The notes under the pieces are model-generated. The model was given only the letters and a program-made list of their open reading frames with translations, was not told the DNA's origin and did no database searches. From Acidobacteria bacterium RIFCSPLOWO2_12_FULL_66_21 (GTDB lineage Bacteria > Acidobacteriota > Vicinamibacteria > Vicinamibacterales > 2-12-FULL-66-21): a stretch of 64,000 bases of DNA. Below are positions 55,171 to 64,000 of this stretch, in pieces. The translations under genes and the position numbers were made by a program. The stretch's first letter is position 1, and every line of letters starts with the position of its first letter. The stretch covers positions 153,233-217,232 of the forward strand of contig MELC01000024.1 in assembly GCA_001767455.1 (NCBI GenBank), written 5' to 3'.

Positions 55171-58100
55171 GTGGAACGCGGAGTGATCGCCGATCGGTTT
55201 GCGCAGGACGCAGGTGGATGGCTCGACCTGGCGACCGGAGCCCGCATCCGGCTGCGCGTCATCGAGGGAGGGACGCGAGCCGCGCAGGTCGCGTGGAGCG
55301 CGCAGTGTGAAGTACTCGCGACGCTGCGCCATCCCGCGGCCGCGCCCCTTCTCGATTTTGGCGCGATCGGCGACCGACTGTTCGAGGCCTACGCAACAGG
55401 GCCGGCCCCGGCGTCCTCCGCCAAGCGGAGCGAGTCGGTACTGGCGCATGCGGCGCAGTTTCTGCGGCACCACCGGATCCTTCTGACAGGTCCGCAGGCG
55501 GAGTACCTGCTGCGGCCACGCGTCATCGGCGGGCGGGACCCGCGGGGCCGTCCGCTCGGCATCGTTCTGCAGCGGCGGCCGGCGCTCGACGCGATCGCCG
55601 ATGCGCTCGAGGGCGCGGCGCCCACCGGGCCATGCGTGATTCGAGTCGTGGGCCCGCCGCATTCCGGCCTGCGCACGCTGCGGACCTTTGCCGCGCGTGC
55701 CGCGCGGCTGCACGGGTATGTCCCCATCTGCGCACACGTGATCACCACGCGCCCCGAGCTGCACGGGCAGCTCCTCGAGCGGCACGTGTGCGTGCTGGCG
55801 GGGGATGGTGAAGGCGGCGCGGCGCTGGCCGGATTCCTTGCCCGGTTGTCGGATCGCGGCGGGAGACGCCATATGGTGCTGCATCTTGGGCGCGACGCGG
55901 ATCCGCAGCGGCGTCGCGCGATCCGCATGGACGCGATGGGAGTAGACGCGATGACAGCCATGGTTTTTGTCGGCGGCGACTTCGCCCCCGCGCGGGATGA
56001 ACTGCTCGACGCGGCGCGGGACTCTGGGGGCCGCCCCGGTCTCTTCCTCGCGCGCCTCTGCGCCATGTCATACGACGCGCGGCCTGCCCTGACGATCGCC
56101 GTGCACGAAACCGCGCCGACGTATGCGCCGTGCATTGACGTCGCGGCGATCGCGCCGAGGCGCCGCCTTGGCTCGGTGCTTCTGCGCGCGGCGGCGCGCG
56201 CCGACGAGCTTGCCGGACGCGGACGACACGCGGGCGCCCGCCGGCTTCTGCTGCGGGCCTGTCACATCCTGGCCGAACGCGGAGCACGCGCCAGAGCGTC
56301 CGAGTGCGCCCGCGCCCTTGCAGGCCTGGCGCTCGACCGCGGGCAGCCTGAGGCCGCGCTGCGCCACTTCGACCGCGCGCGCGCCCTGTCGCCGGACGGA
56401 GCCGCCAGTGTGCTGACCTCAATCGGTATTGGCGACGCGTGGCTGTGGCAAGGACGATTGATCGAGGCGGAGGGTGCCCACCGCGGCGCAGTCGTGGCGG
56501 CGCGCGCGGCCGGCGATGCGGCCGCCGGCGCGCGCGCGGCCAACGCACTGGCCACGAGTCTGTATTGGCAAGGGCGCTGCGATGAGGCCGCCATCGCGAT
56601 CGAAGAAGCGCTCGTCGCGGCGATCCCATGTGAAGTGCGCAGCGTCCTGCTGTCGACCAGGGCCAGAATCCATCTCGCGGAACGTGCGATTGCGCCCGCG
56701 GTGCGCGCGGGCCGGAGGGCATTGGCGCTCGCGAGCGAAGGAGGCAGCGCTCGTGCCAGCATCGCCGCGCACGAGGCGCTCGCCGCGGCGCTGGCCAGCG
56801 CGGGCGACCACGAGCCGTCGGCCACGCACGCGCGCAGGGGACTGAGCCTCGCGAGGCGCGCCCACCTGCCGCTCGATGCGGCGCGCCTGAGGATCACGGC
56901 GCTGGACATCGCCGCCGCCACGGATGATTGCGCGCGAATCGAGGCCATCGCCGCGCGGGTCTCCGCAGCGTCCACCCGTCTGCCGCGCCTGCTCCGTTTC
57001 TGCGCGCGCGCGGCTGTCGCGCGCGCCCGTCGCCGCGAGCTCGACCCTGAGACGCGAGAGTTCATCCGTGCTAGCGGGGCGCGGGCGATCGGTCTCGGAC
57101 TGCCAAGCGGCGGACCCAGCCAGGAAATAGGAGAGTTGCAGGTGCTGCTGGAGATGGCCTACCAGGCGGCTGACGACCGTTCGGGCCTCATCGACCAGTG
57201 CGCCGAGCTTGCCGCGAAGCTGCGGGCCGTGACAGTCGCCGTGATGGCCGCCGCGCCGCCCGGCCGTCTCGTTGCGCTGACCGGCCGGCCCTGGACGGCG
57301 GAGCCGGCCGTCATGACACGCGCGGTGGCCTCCGGTCTTCCGGTGTCGCCGCTCGACGGGGTCGAGCCCTGCGAGGCGGCCGCGCCCGTGCGCTACGGGA
57401 GCGAGACCATCGCGGCGATCGGATGCCGCTGGTCCGCCGGGACCCCAATCGATGCGGCCAGGGCATCCGCGATTCTGCGCGTCGGGGCGCTTGCCGTCGC
57501 GCCGGGCGTGCGCGCGCTTCTCGATCGCGCCATTGCGCCCGAGGGACGGACCGCACCCGAGGATCTACTGGGAGACAGCCCCGCCGCGTGCGCGTTGCGT
57601 CAGGCCGCGGTGTGCGCCGCGCGCGCGCCCTTCCCCGTGCTCGTGGAAGGAGAGAGCGGCAGCGGGAAGGAACTGGTGGCCCGGGCGATTCACCGGCTCG
57701 GGCCGCGGCGCGAGCGGCGATTGTGCGCCGTCAACTGTGCCGCCTTGTCCGACGACCTGCTCGAGTCGGAACTGTTCGGCCACGCGCGGGGCGCGTTCAC
57801 CGGCGCGGTCGCGGACCGCGGCGGCCTGTTCGAGGAAGCGGACGGCGGCACGCTGTTTCTCGACGAAGTCGGCGAGCTGTCGCCGCGCGCGCAGGCCAAG
57901 CTGCTGCGGGTACTGCAGGACGGCGAGCTTCGGCGGGTGGGTGAGACGCTCCCGCGGCGGGTGGACGTGCGCGTCATCGCCGCCACCAACCGGCGGCTCG
58001 AGCAGGAAGTGGCCGCCGGGCGCTTCCGGGCGGACCTGCGCTTCCGTCTCGACGTCATTCGCATCGAGGTCCCGCCTCTTCGCGACCACGCGACGGACAT

Positions 58101-58500
58101 CCCGCTGCTCGCGGCGCGGTTCTGGGCTGACGCCGCCGCGCGCGTGAGCTGCCGCGCCACGTTGTCGCCGGAGGCGCTTGCGGCGCTTGCGCGGTACGAC
58201 TGGCCGGGAAACGTCCGCGAGCTGCAGAACGCGATGGCGTGGATTGCCGTGCATGCGCCCAGGCGCGGGCGCATCGGCCCCGCCGCCCTGCCCGCGCACA
58301 TCGCGCACGCGGGTCAGAAGCCGGCGGTCACCTTCGAGGTTGCGCGGGAGGAGTTCGAGCGCCGCTTCGTGAAGGTCGCACTGGCCAGCGCGCACGGACG
58401 GCGCGGCCGCGCGGCCGAGGCCCTTGGCGTCACGCGCCAGGGACTCTCCAAGATGCTGCGACGGCTGGGGATCGACGAGAACGCAGTCGAGGGAGACTAG
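55171..58500 (+). CDS. Large sigma-54-dependent activator with pseudokinase-like, P-loop-like and TPR-like regions
   Basis: About 1109 residues. The C-terminal third is a typical enhancer-binding protein: Walker [10 protein letters not shown] (about 826), the sigma-54 contact loop GAFTGA (874-879), Walker [13 protein letters not shown], an arginine-finger region and a final Fis-like helix-turn-helix ([23 protein letters not shown]). The first 80 residues resemble part of a kinase N-lobe ([16 protein letters not shown]) but lack HRD and DFG. Then comes a region with a degenerate P-loop ([10 protein letters not shown]), followed by a long alanine-rich helical stretch of TPR-like repeats. The receiver domain usual for NtrC-type activators is absent. 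GTG at 55171 is chosen; GTG at 55183 is also possible. Targets are unknown; no -24/-12 promoter is evident nearby. Confidence 0.87.
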   Translation: MERGVIADRFAQDAGGWLDLATGARIRLRVIEGGTRAAQVAWSAQCEVLATLRHPAAAPLLDFGAIGDRLFEAYATGPAPASSAKRSESVLAHAAQFLRHHRILLTGPQAEYLLRPRVIGGRDPRGRPLGIVLQRRPALDAIADALEGAAPTGPCVIRVVGPPHSGLRTLRTFAARAARLHGYVPICAHVITTRPELHGQLLERHVCVLAGDGEGGAALAGFLARLSDRGGRRHMVLHLGRDADPQRRRAIRMDAMGVDAMTAMVFVGGDFAPARDELLDAARDSGGRPGLFLARLCAMSYDARPALTIAVHETAPTYAPCIDVAAIAPRRRLGSVLLRAAARADELAGRGRHAGARRLLLRACHILAERGARARASECARALAGLALDRGQPEAALRHFDRARALSPDGAASVLTSIGIGDAWLWQGRLIEAEGAHRGAVVAARAAGDAAAGARAANALATSLYWQGRCDEAAIAIEEALVAAIPCEVRSVLLSTRARIHLAERAIAPAVRAGRRALALASEGGSARASIAAHEALAAALASAGDHEPSATHARRGLSLARRAHLPLDAARLRITALDIAAATDDCARIEAIAARVSAASTRLPRLLRFCARAAVARARRRELDPETREFIRASGARAIGLGLPSGGPSQEIGELQVLLEMAYQAADDRSGLIDQCAELAAKLRAVTVAVMAAAPPGRLVALTGRPWTAEPAVMTRAVASGLPVSPLDGVEPCEAAAPVRYGSETIAAIGCRWSAGTPIDAARASAILRVGALAVAPGVRALLDRAIAPEGRTAPEDLLGDSPAACALRQAAVCAARAPFPVLVEGESGSGKELVARAIHRLGPRRERRLCAVNCAALSDDLLESELFGHARGAFTGAVADRGGLFEEADGGTLFLDEVGELSPRAQAKLLRVLQDGELRRVGETLPRRVDVRVIAATNRRLEQEVAAGRFRADLRFRLDVIRIEVPPLRDHATDIPLLAARFWADAAARVSCRATLSPEALAALARYDWPGNVRELQNAMAWIAVHAPRRGRIGPAALPAHIAHAGQKPAVTFEVAREEFERRFVKVALASAHGRRGRAAEALGVTRQGLSKMLRRLGIDENAVEGD

Positions 58501-58511
58501 GCGGTCTCCCT

Positions 58512-58680
58512 TGAGTTTTGAGTTATGAGTTGTGAGTTGTGAGTGGTCGTGGGGCATGCAGGACTATCATCGGAAGGAAACCAGCTCGCGAGGATGACGC
58601 ACACCCTGATGCAGCGGCTTGGCAGGACCGGCCCGGGGCCTCCTCATTGACTCACTACTCAAAACTCATCACTCAAAACT
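58512..58680. repeat. Heptamer inverted-repeat unit (TGAGTTN / ACTCAAA) around a 100-nt core
   Basis: Left arm 58512-58546 is five heptamers (TGAGTTT, TGAGTTA, TGAGTTG, TGAGTTG, TGAGTGG). Right arm 58650-58680 is four and a half heptamers of the complementary type (ACTCACT, ACTCAAA, ACTCATC, ACTCAAA). The core of about 100 bp has normal GC and no ORF. The arrangement copies that of the four-helix-bundle element in miniature. The unit is the same as at 1220-1299. Confidence 0.85.
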
Positions 58681-58722
58681 GCAAGGCAAAGCCTCCGTGA
58701 GTTCGTTGTATTCTCAACCGAG

Positions 58723-59643
58723 ATGGGTCGCTACCTGGTCCGCCGGCTGCTCTTGACGGTTCCGGTTCTCCTGGGCGTCGCCACGCTGGTGTTCGCGCTG
58801 ATCCACCTCGTGCCGGGCGATCCGGCGCAGTCGATGCTGGGTGAAGGCGCGTCGCAGGAAGAGGTGCTGAACCTGCGGCACGCGCTCGGCCTCGATCGCC
58901 CGCTGCTCGTGCAGTACCGGTCCTTCCTGTCCGGCGTGGCGCAAGGCGATCTCGGCACGTCATTCCGATACAACACGCCCGTCACCCGGCAGATCCGCGA
59001 GAAGCTGCCGAACACGATCGAGCTGGCGCTCGCGGCGATGCTTCTCGCGATCCTGTTCGCGATCCCGCTGGGCATTCTCGCGGCCGTCTATCGCGGCACC
59101 GCCGTGGACCACGCGGCCATGACGCTCGCGCTCGCGGGCATCTCGATGCCGAATTTCTGGCTCGGGCCGCTGCTCGCCATTCTCTTCGCGGTGCGGCTCG
59201 GCTGGCTGCCGGTGGCGGGCACCGGCAGCATCTGGCATCTCGTGCTCCCGGCGGTCACGCTTGGCGCCGCGCTCTCGGCCATTCTCGCGCGCATGACGCG
59301 CGCGAGCCTGCTCGAAGAGCTCCGCGAGCTCTACGTCCTGGCGGCGAGGGCGCGCGGGCTGTCCGGCGCGCGCGCGGTCGTCCGCCACGCCTTCCGCAAC
59401 AGCCTCATCCCGATCGTCACGATCATCGGCCTGCAGTTCGGCGCGGTCCTGACCGGGACGATCATCACCGAGACGATCTTCGCGTGGCCGGGGCTGGGAC
59501 GGCTCTTGATTCAGGCGATCAACTATCGCGACTATCCGCTCGTGCAGGGCTGCATCCTGTTCATTTCGGTCACCTACGTCGCCATGAACCTGCTGACGGA
59601 CCTGACCTACGGCTTCCTCGATCCCCGGATCCGGTACGACTGA
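58723..59643 (+). CDS. ABC transporter permease, DppB family
   Basis: Inner-membrane permease of 306 residues for peptide, nickel or oligosaccharide import. It has six hydrophobic segments, the N-terminal RRLLLTVPVLLGVATLVF, the LGLDRPLLVQY loop and the cytoplasmic coupling segment EELRELYVLAARARGLSG for the ATPase. Its stop overlaps the ATG of the next permease by one base. No substrate-binding protein or ATPase gene is adjacent, so the rest of the importer must be elsewhere. Confidence 0.92.
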   Translation: MGRYLVRRLLLTVPVLLGVATLVFALIHLVPGDPAQSMLGEGASQEEVLNLRHALGLDRPLLVQYRSFLSGVAQGDLGTSFRYNTPVTRQIREKLPNTIELALAAMLLAILFAIPLGILAAVYRGTAVDHAAMTLALAGISMPNFWLGPLLAILFAVRLGWLPVAGTGSIWHLVLPAVTLGAALSAILARMTRASLLEELRELYVLAARARGLSGARAVVRHAFRNSLIPIVTIIGLQFGAVLTGTIITETIFAWPGLGRLLIQAINYRDYPLVQGCILFISVTYVAMNLLTDLTYGFLDPRIRYD

Positions 59644-60437
59644 TGGTCCGCGTCGGCCTCGCCATCGTGCTGGTGACGCTGCTGGCCGCGGCTGCCGGCC
59701 CCGCGCTCTCGCCCTTCGATCCTGCCGACCAGGACCTTGCGCGCCGCCTCGAGGGCCCCAGCCTCTCGCACCCGCTCGGCCTCGACGAGCTCGGGCGCGA
59801 CATCCTCGCCCGCCTGCTCGTCGGCGCTCGCATCTCCCTCATGGTCGGCATCGCGGTCGTCGGCGTCTCCTCGACGGTCGGAATGTTGTTCGGGTCGATT
59901 GCCGGCTATTTCGGCGGGCGCGTGGACGACGTGATCAGCCGGGTGATCGATGTGCTGATGGCGTTCCCCGGAATCCTGCTGGCGATTGCGCTGGTGGCCG
60001 TCCTTGGGCCGAGCCTCACCAACGTCGTCCTGGCGCTCTCGGTGATCGGATGGGTCGGTTATGCGCGGCTCGTGCGCGGCCAGGCCCTGCGCGCCCGCGA
60101 GCTGGAGTTCGTCCAGGCGGCGCGTGCGTTGGGAGCGGGCTCGCGGCGGATCGTGTTTCGCCACGTGCTGCCGACGGCCTTTCCGGCCGTCATGGTCCAG
60201 GCGACGCTCGGGATGGCCGGCGCGATCATCGCGGAAGCCTCATTGAGCTTTCTCGGCCTTGGCGTGCAGCCGCCGACTCCGAGCTGGGGAACGATGCTCG
60301 ATGCCGGGCGATCGCATCTGTTCGACGCGCCGCACCTGACCATCTTTCCGGGCCTGGCGATCGCCACCCTGGTCCTCGGCTTCAATTTTCTTGGAGACGG
60401 CCTGCGTGATCGGGTGGATCCGAAGATGGCGCGATAG
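59643..60437 (+). CDS. ABC transporter permease, DppC family
   Basis: Second permease subunit, 264 residues, with LGLDELGRDILARLLVGAR and the EAA-type coupling loop ELEFVQAARALGAGSRRI. It pairs with the preceding permease to form the membrane channel of a dipeptide/oligopeptide-type importer. The start ATG overlaps the previous stop (TGATG). It is about 20-30 residues shorter at the N-terminus than many DppC proteins. It converges on the TPR gene after 6 bp. Confidence 0.92.
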   Translation: MVRVGLAIVLVTLLAAAAGPALSPFDPADQDLARRLEGPSLSHPLGLDELGRDILARLLVGARISLMVGIAVVGVSSTVGMLFGSIAGYFGGRVDDVISRVIDVLMAFPGILLAIALVAVLGPSLTNVVLALSVIGWVGYARLVRGQALRARELEFVQAARALGAGSRRIVFRHVLPTAFPAVMVQATLGMAGAIIAEASLSFLGLGVQPPTPSWGTMLDAGRSHLFDAPHLTIFPGLAIATLVLGFNFLGDGLRDRVDPKMAR

Positions 60438-60443
60438 CTCGCG

Positions 60444-61823
60444 TTACTTCAGGCGGCGCTGCAGCGCGCGCGCGAGGCGGTTGGCCGGCTCTTTCTCGAG
60501 CGCCTTCGCGACGGTGACGCGCGCGGTCTCGATATCACCGGCGTGCGCCTGGGCGTCGGCCTGTCGCACGAGGAGCGACGCGTCGGCGCCGCCGGCATCA
60601 ACGGCTCGCTGATACCACGTCATCGCGGCGGTGTAATCGGTCAGTCGCGCCGAGAGATCGCCAAGGCGCGCCGCGAATGCCGCGCGGCGCTGCGCGTCCT
60701 GCTCGTCACCCTGCAGCACCTGGTAGTCGAGCAGCGCCCGCCGCGCGACATCGTCGTGGCCGCGCCGCTCGGCCGCGTCCCCCAGGTAATAGAACGCCAG
60801 CGGATCGGCCGGCAGCTTCTCGGTGGCCTGTTGCAGCATGCGCTCGGCGAGTTCTTCGTCGCCCGCAAGCAGCAGCGCGCGGCCGAAGAGCGTCAGCGCC
60901 TCGCTGCTGTCGTCGCTGCCGACGGCTTCCTCCAGCGCGCCCAGCGCCTTGCTCAACGCAACCCGGTCGTGCGTCGACTGTGCCGTCTCCAGCCACACGC
61001 GCCCGAGTGCGACGTAGGTGTACGGATCGTCCGGGTAACGTTCCGCGGCGCGGCCGAGCGTAAGGACCGCCCGGTTGGCCTGGCCTCCCTGTGCGTAGGC
61101 GAGACCCAGCGCCACTTCACGCGACGGTCCAGGATCGAGCGCCAGCAGGGCTTCGAGCTGCGTGAGCCTGTCGTCGCGTCTTCCGAGCCGCCCGTACAGG
61201 TCGCCGAGCTCCTCGCGCGCGTGCAGCATCGCGGGGGCGATCGCCACGCTGCGTTCCAGCGCCTTCAACGCCTCGTCGAGATGCTGCGTCTCGCGCAGGC
61301 AGAGGCCGAGCAGGTAATACGCTTCCGCGAAGCGATCGTCGATGACGATGGCGGCCCGCAGCGGCGCGACCGCTGAGGCGGCCTGCCCGTCCCGGTACCT
61401 GGCCAGCGCGAGTTTGTAGAGAACACGCGGGGAGCGATCGTCCAGCCCGACGCACTTCTGGTACCGCTCGGCGGCCCGGCTGTAGCGTCCGAGGGCGGCG
61501 TTCACGTCCCCGAGGAGCTCCAGCGGCGCCGGGGCCAGGGGATCGAGCTCCGAGGCTTTCCGCAGATCCCGCAGCGCCGATTCGAGCTCGTTACGCCGGC
61601 GGTAGGCCTCGCCGCGCTTGAGATAGCCGACCATCGAGTCGGTCTTCCAGGTGATCGCCCCGCTGAAGGCCTCGATGGCGGCAAAGGTGTCGTCGCGGGC
61701 CAGCGCGGCATCGCCCATGTCGACGAGCCGGCGATAGGTCCGCTCCCGCCGGGAGGCGTAGTAGCCGTAGACGGCCACGATGCCCAGGGCGACGAGCAGG
61801 AGCGCCGCAAAGACCCGTTTCAC
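60444..61823 (-). CDS. Membrane-anchored TPR protein
   Basis: A 459-residue protein with an N-terminal membrane helix (VFAALLLVALGIVAVYGYY) followed almost entirely by tetratricopeptide repeats. Examples are DAALARDDTFAAIEAFSGAI, LELLGDVNAALGRYSRAAERY and ELGDLYGRLGRRDDRLTQL. About ten repeats form a superhelical scaffold, probably facing the periplasm. No enzymatic domain is seen. The neighbouring divergent ECF sigma factor may or may not be related. Confidence 0.85.
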   Translation of the reverse strand: MKRVFAALLLVALGIVAVYGYYASRRERTYRRLVDMGDAALARDDTFAAIEAFSGAITWKTDSMVGYLKRGEAYRRRNELESALRDLRKASELDPLAPAPLELLGDVNAALGRYSRAAERYQKCVGLDDRSPRVLYKLALARYRDGQAASAVAPLRAAIVIDDRFAEAYYLLGLCLRETQHLDEALKALERSVAIAPAMLHAREELGDLYGRLGRRDDRLTQLEALLALDPGPSREVALGLAYAQGGQANRAVLTLGRAAERYPDDPYTYVALGRVWLETAQSTHDRVALSKALGALEEAVGSDDSSEALTLFGRALLLAGDEELAERMLQQATEKLPADPLAFYYLGDAAERRGHDDVARRALLDYQVLQGDEQDAQRRAAFAARLGDLSARLTDYTAAMTWYQRAVDAGGADASLLVRQADAQAHAGDIETARVTVAKALEKEPANRLARALQRRLK

Positions 61824-61842
61824 GGCCCAGATCGTATCTGAG

Positions 61843-61996
61843 AAGTTCTGGTGGTTCTAGGGGTTCTGGTGCTGGTGGTTCCAGGGGTTCTACAGGGTTC
61901 TACAGAGGTTCTACGGGGTTCTGCCAGGGTTCCAAAGGTCGGGGGCTTCGAGCGCCCAGCTTGTAGAACCCCGTAGAACCTCAAGGAACTTCCCGG
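61843..61996. repeat. GGTTCTAC decamer-like array with inverted partner
   Basis: The left part (61843-61934) is about nine GGTTCTNNGG-type units of roughly 10 nt. The right part (61970-61990) holds GTAGAACCCCGTAGAACC. An 18-bp perfect inverted pair is GAGGTTCTACGGGGTTCT and its complement. The unit is shared with 15763-15812. The repeat lies between divergent genes, so it cannot be a terminator for either. Confidence 0.82.
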
Positions 61997-62057
61997 CCCC
62001 CGCGGGTTCTAATCTTCATGACGCGACTGGCACTGCGGCCACGGCCGGGGTGGTAAG

Positions 62058-62675
62058 ATGGCGGAAGGTCTCTCGGTGAAGCCAGTTTCATCCATTACCT
62101 GGACGGACGTCGACGGGCGGGAGGCGGCGCTCATCCAGCGCTGTGCCGCGCGCGACGAGGACGCCTGCGCGCAAGTGGTGACCGAGCACCAGCGGATGGT
62201 CTACCAGCTTTCGTTGAACCTGCTGGGGGACCACAACGAGGCGCTCGACCTGTCCCAGGAGGTCTTTCTCAGGGTATTCCGCACGATCCAGCGCTTCCGG
62301 GGGCAGTCGGCGCTCCGCACCTGGATCTACCGGATCGCCGTCAATCAGGCACGCAACCGCCAGCGATGGTGGCGCCGGCGCTATAAGGCGTTCCAGGTCT
62401 CGCTCGACGACCACGTCCGCGACCACGGCGAGCTGCCGTCGACGGCGAACGGTGGATCGCCCGAACGCGTATACAGCCAGAAGGAAGCGGCCGAGCAGCT
62501 CCGGGTGGCGCTCGACCGGCTGCCCTTCGAGCAGCGGACGGCGCTGGTGCTGCGCGAGATCGACGAGTTGAGCTACGAGGAGATTGGGTATTCGCTCGGT
62601 ATTGCCGTGGGAACCGTGAAATCCCGGCTGGCCCGCGCGCGTGAAGCGCTTCGCGGGCAATTGAGGCACGTATGA
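62058..62675 (+). CDS. ECF-type RNA polymerase sigma factor
   Basis: A 205-residue sigma-70 family protein of the RpoE type. Region 2 is seen as MVYQLSLNLLGDHNEALDLSQEVFLRVF and RFRGQSALRTWIYRIAVNQARNRQR. Region 4 shows LPFEQRTALVLREIDELSYEEIGYSLGIAVGTVKSRLARAR. It directs transcription of a small regulon after release from its anti-sigma factor, encoded directly downstream with a 4-bp overlap. The ATG at 62058 has no clear ribosome-binding site; GTG at 62076 follows GGAAGG and is a good alternative start. The upstream gap carries the GGTTCTAC repeat. Confidence 0.93.
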   Translation: MAEGLSVKPVSSITWTDVDGREAALIQRCAARDEDACAQVVTEHQRMVYQLSLNLLGDHNEALDLSQEVFLRVFRTIQRFRGQSALRTWIYRIAVNQARNRQRWWRRRYKAFQVSLDDHVRDHGELPSTANGGSPERVYSQKEAAEQLRVALDRLPFEQRTALVLREIDELSYEEIGYSLGIAVGTVKSRLARAREALRGQLRHV

Positions 62676-63427
62676 CGCTTCTGACCTGCGCGGCCGTGCG
62701 GCGTCGACTGAACGCGTTTTACGATCGCGAGCTGCCGGTGCCCGAGTTGATCGCCATTGAATCGCACCTGCACGGGTGCCCGCCGTGCGCGGCGGAGTGC
62801 GCCGAAATCCAGCGGGTGGGGGACGTGATGCGCCTGGCGGCGGCCCCCGGGCCCGCCGACGACTGGACGGGGCTCCAGCCGGGCGTCATCAGCCGGATGC
62901 GCGCCGAGGCGCACGAGTCGTGGACCTCCCGCGCCGCGCGGACGTTCGAAGATCTCCACCTCGTCTGGATTGGCGCCGCGTCCACGGCGGCGACTTTCAT
63001 CTGCGCTGTCAGCGTGCTGGGCATGCTGCACTTCGCGTCGCCCGAGCGCAGCGACTCGCTTGCGGCGATCATTGCCGTCATGGCCGAGCCGTATGGGTCC
63101 GACCGGAATCCCGCGCGGCTGGACTGGGGCGGGATCATGCGCGTCCCCAGCATCCCTGGCGACGGTCTCGTGTCGGCAACGCTCGAGAGCAGCATGCCGG
63201 GTCAGCGCGACGTGATGCTGACGCTCTCCGCAGTCGTGAGCCGCGAAGGCCGCGTGTCGAACATGGAACTGGTGAACGGCCAGCACGATGGGGTGGAAGC
63301 GGCGGAGATCCTGCACGCGCTCTCGCGCAGCCGCCTCGAGCCCGCGCAGTTCGGCGGCTCGCCCGTCGCCGTCAACCTCGTGTGGCTCGTCGCGCACACG
63401 ACGGTCAAGGGGAAGACCAGCTCGTAG
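62672..63427 (+). CDS. Zinc-finger anti-sigma factor with TonB-like C-terminal domain
   Basis: A 251-residue membrane protein. The N-terminal 50 residues carry the anti-sigma zinc motif HLHGCPPC (H-x3-C-x2-C) preceded by a helix, which would bind the sigma factor encoded upstream. One membrane helix (AASTAATFICAVSVLGML) separates this from a C-terminal region with VVSREGRVSNMELVNGQ and ILHALSRSRLEPAQFGGSPVAVNL. That pattern resembles the TonB C-terminal fold, so the periplasmic part may sense envelope contacts. The TonB comparison is my inference. Confidence 0.85.
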   Translation: MTLLTCAAVRRRLNAFYDRELPVPELIAIESHLHGCPPCAAECAEIQRVGDVMRLAAAPGPADDWTGLQPGVISRMRAEAHESWTSRAARTFEDLHLVWIGAASTAATFICAVSVLGMLHFASPERSDSLAAIIAVMAEPYGSDRNPARLDWGGIMRVPSIPGDGLVSATLESSMPGQRDVMLTLSAVVSREGRVSNMELVNGQHDGVEAAEILHALSRSRLEPAQFGGSPVAVNLVWLVAHTTVKGKTSS

Positions 63428-64000
63428 AGTTCTCTGACCGGATCCGAGATCCGTCGGGTTCAGCCGTGCGTTGCACCGCGAGGCACATAAACCACCGGCA
63501 CATCAACCATAAAGAGAACCGGTCCTCAAACCTATCCCGGTCACGCGCAAGCGGACTTGGCCGTTTGCAGCTTTGCCGTTGGGTGTTCTTCGCACCGCTG
63601 CACACCTCCTGAACCCTTCAGGAGGCCCGCCACGGGAGCGTGTTCGTCGTCGTGAGCGGACGAGTCACTCCATTAGCCGCCGGTCAACTGATTGGCCGGT
63701 CTTGCTCGCCCGTAACTCGTTGAATACGAAACTGAGCAGCCCACGGGCCTGCACAGAGCGCTGCACGTCTCCCTTGCGGGTTGTGACCGCGACGATCCGA
63801 GCGATCGGTTCTGCGGCGATGGATGGTGACCGCGCTCGCGCGGTGTGACAGGGAGGATCTACCAGTGAGAGCATGCGGCGTTCCGCAGAATGAGTGCGTG
63901 TTGAGCGAGAGCGGATGCGCCTTCCTTGGTGCGTAAGTAATGGCGCCAGTGCGTTCTTGTGGGAATCGAATTCAAGGTGTGGCTGCGGCAAGTTGCGCGG
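63428..64000. other. Region without a convincing gene at the right edge
   Basis: About 570 bp of lower GC than the rest. A small hairpin CTCCTGA/TCAGGAG lies near 63607-63626. A 108-codon minus-strand frame (63665-63991) has arginine/serine-rich composition and no ribosome-binding site, so I do not call it. The region may hold regulatory sequence, an eroded insertion or a gene running out of the window; none can be supported. Confidence 0.4.

Noticed and set aside
58618..58640. Sigma-54 (-24/-12) promoter before the permease genes
   Set aside because: A GG and a GC dinucleotide occur but with 8-bp instead of the required 10-bp spacing.
63665..63991. 108-codon minus-strand gene at the right end
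   Set aside because: No ribosome-binding site, arginine/serine-rich composition and no recognisable motif; left as unannotated.

Overview
The window is GC-rich bacterial chromosome, densely coding on both strands. The best guess for the host is an Acidobacteriota lineage, possibly Vicinamibacteria. Grounds are a VWFA-related protein of the acidobacterial type (33859-35976), a propeller-type hybrid sensor kinase, Ser/Thr kinases fused to large membrane modules, and unusual low-GC intergenic repeats. This is inference; no 16S gene is present. There are two tRNAs (Pro-GGG, Gly-CCC), no rRNA, no CRISPR array, no prophage and no recognisable transposase.

Layout. 1-266: end of a CDP-alcohol phosphatidyltransferase-like gene. 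273-8076 (minus): surface-polysaccharide block with UDP-xylose synthase, a polyprenyl-phosphate sugar transferase and five glycosyltransferases, mostly overlapping by 4 bp. 8194-18886 (plus): a tightly packed run of ugd, galE, a DPM1-like glycosyltransferase, an MsbA-like exporter, yicC, gmk, coaBC, family-4 uracil-DNA glycosylase and priA. 18898-19400: a giant imperfect palindrome. 19398-20705 (minus): site-2 protease and HU/IHF, divergent from der. 22141-22743: a four-helix-bundle gene enclosed by inverted repeats. 22745-28182 (minus): two tandem paralogous membrane Ser/Thr kinases. 28311-33621: MerR regulator, tRNA-Pro, BON protein, Lgt, a broken outer-membrane-like fragment, a copper P-type ATPase and two small proteins. 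33859-43558: VWFA protein, hybrid histidine kinase, tRNA-Gly, then a response regulator with a propeller hybrid kinase. 43545-49635: phosphomannomutase, sugar nucleotidyltransferase, pgsA, a secreted protein, bamD, an epimerase and a thioesterase. 49645-55058 (minus): rpe, PASTA protein, rsmB, fmt, def, aroC. 55171-58500: a very large sigma-54 activator. 58723-60437: dppBC-like permeases. 60444-63427: TPR protein and an ECF sigma/anti-sigma pair. The last 570 bp hold no convincing gene.

Functionally, ugd, galE, uxs, the 48-49 kb epimerase, phosphomannomutase and the nucleotidyltransferase could supply UDP-GlcA, UDP-Gal, UDP-Xyl, UDP-GalA and a nucleotide-mannose-type donor to the glycosyltransferases. 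The rest is housekeeping (translation, lipoprotein and outer-membrane assembly, DNA repair and restart) plus a heavy load of signalling proteins.

The most unusual content is a set of low-GC repeats made of short tandem units whose length is fixed within a locus (6-10 nt), very often followed by their own reverse complement. They lie in intergenic gaps, overlap several stop codons, sit in frame inside priA, and in one place flank a four-helix-bundle gene exactly as terminal inverted repeats. Together they look like an element family I do not recognise.
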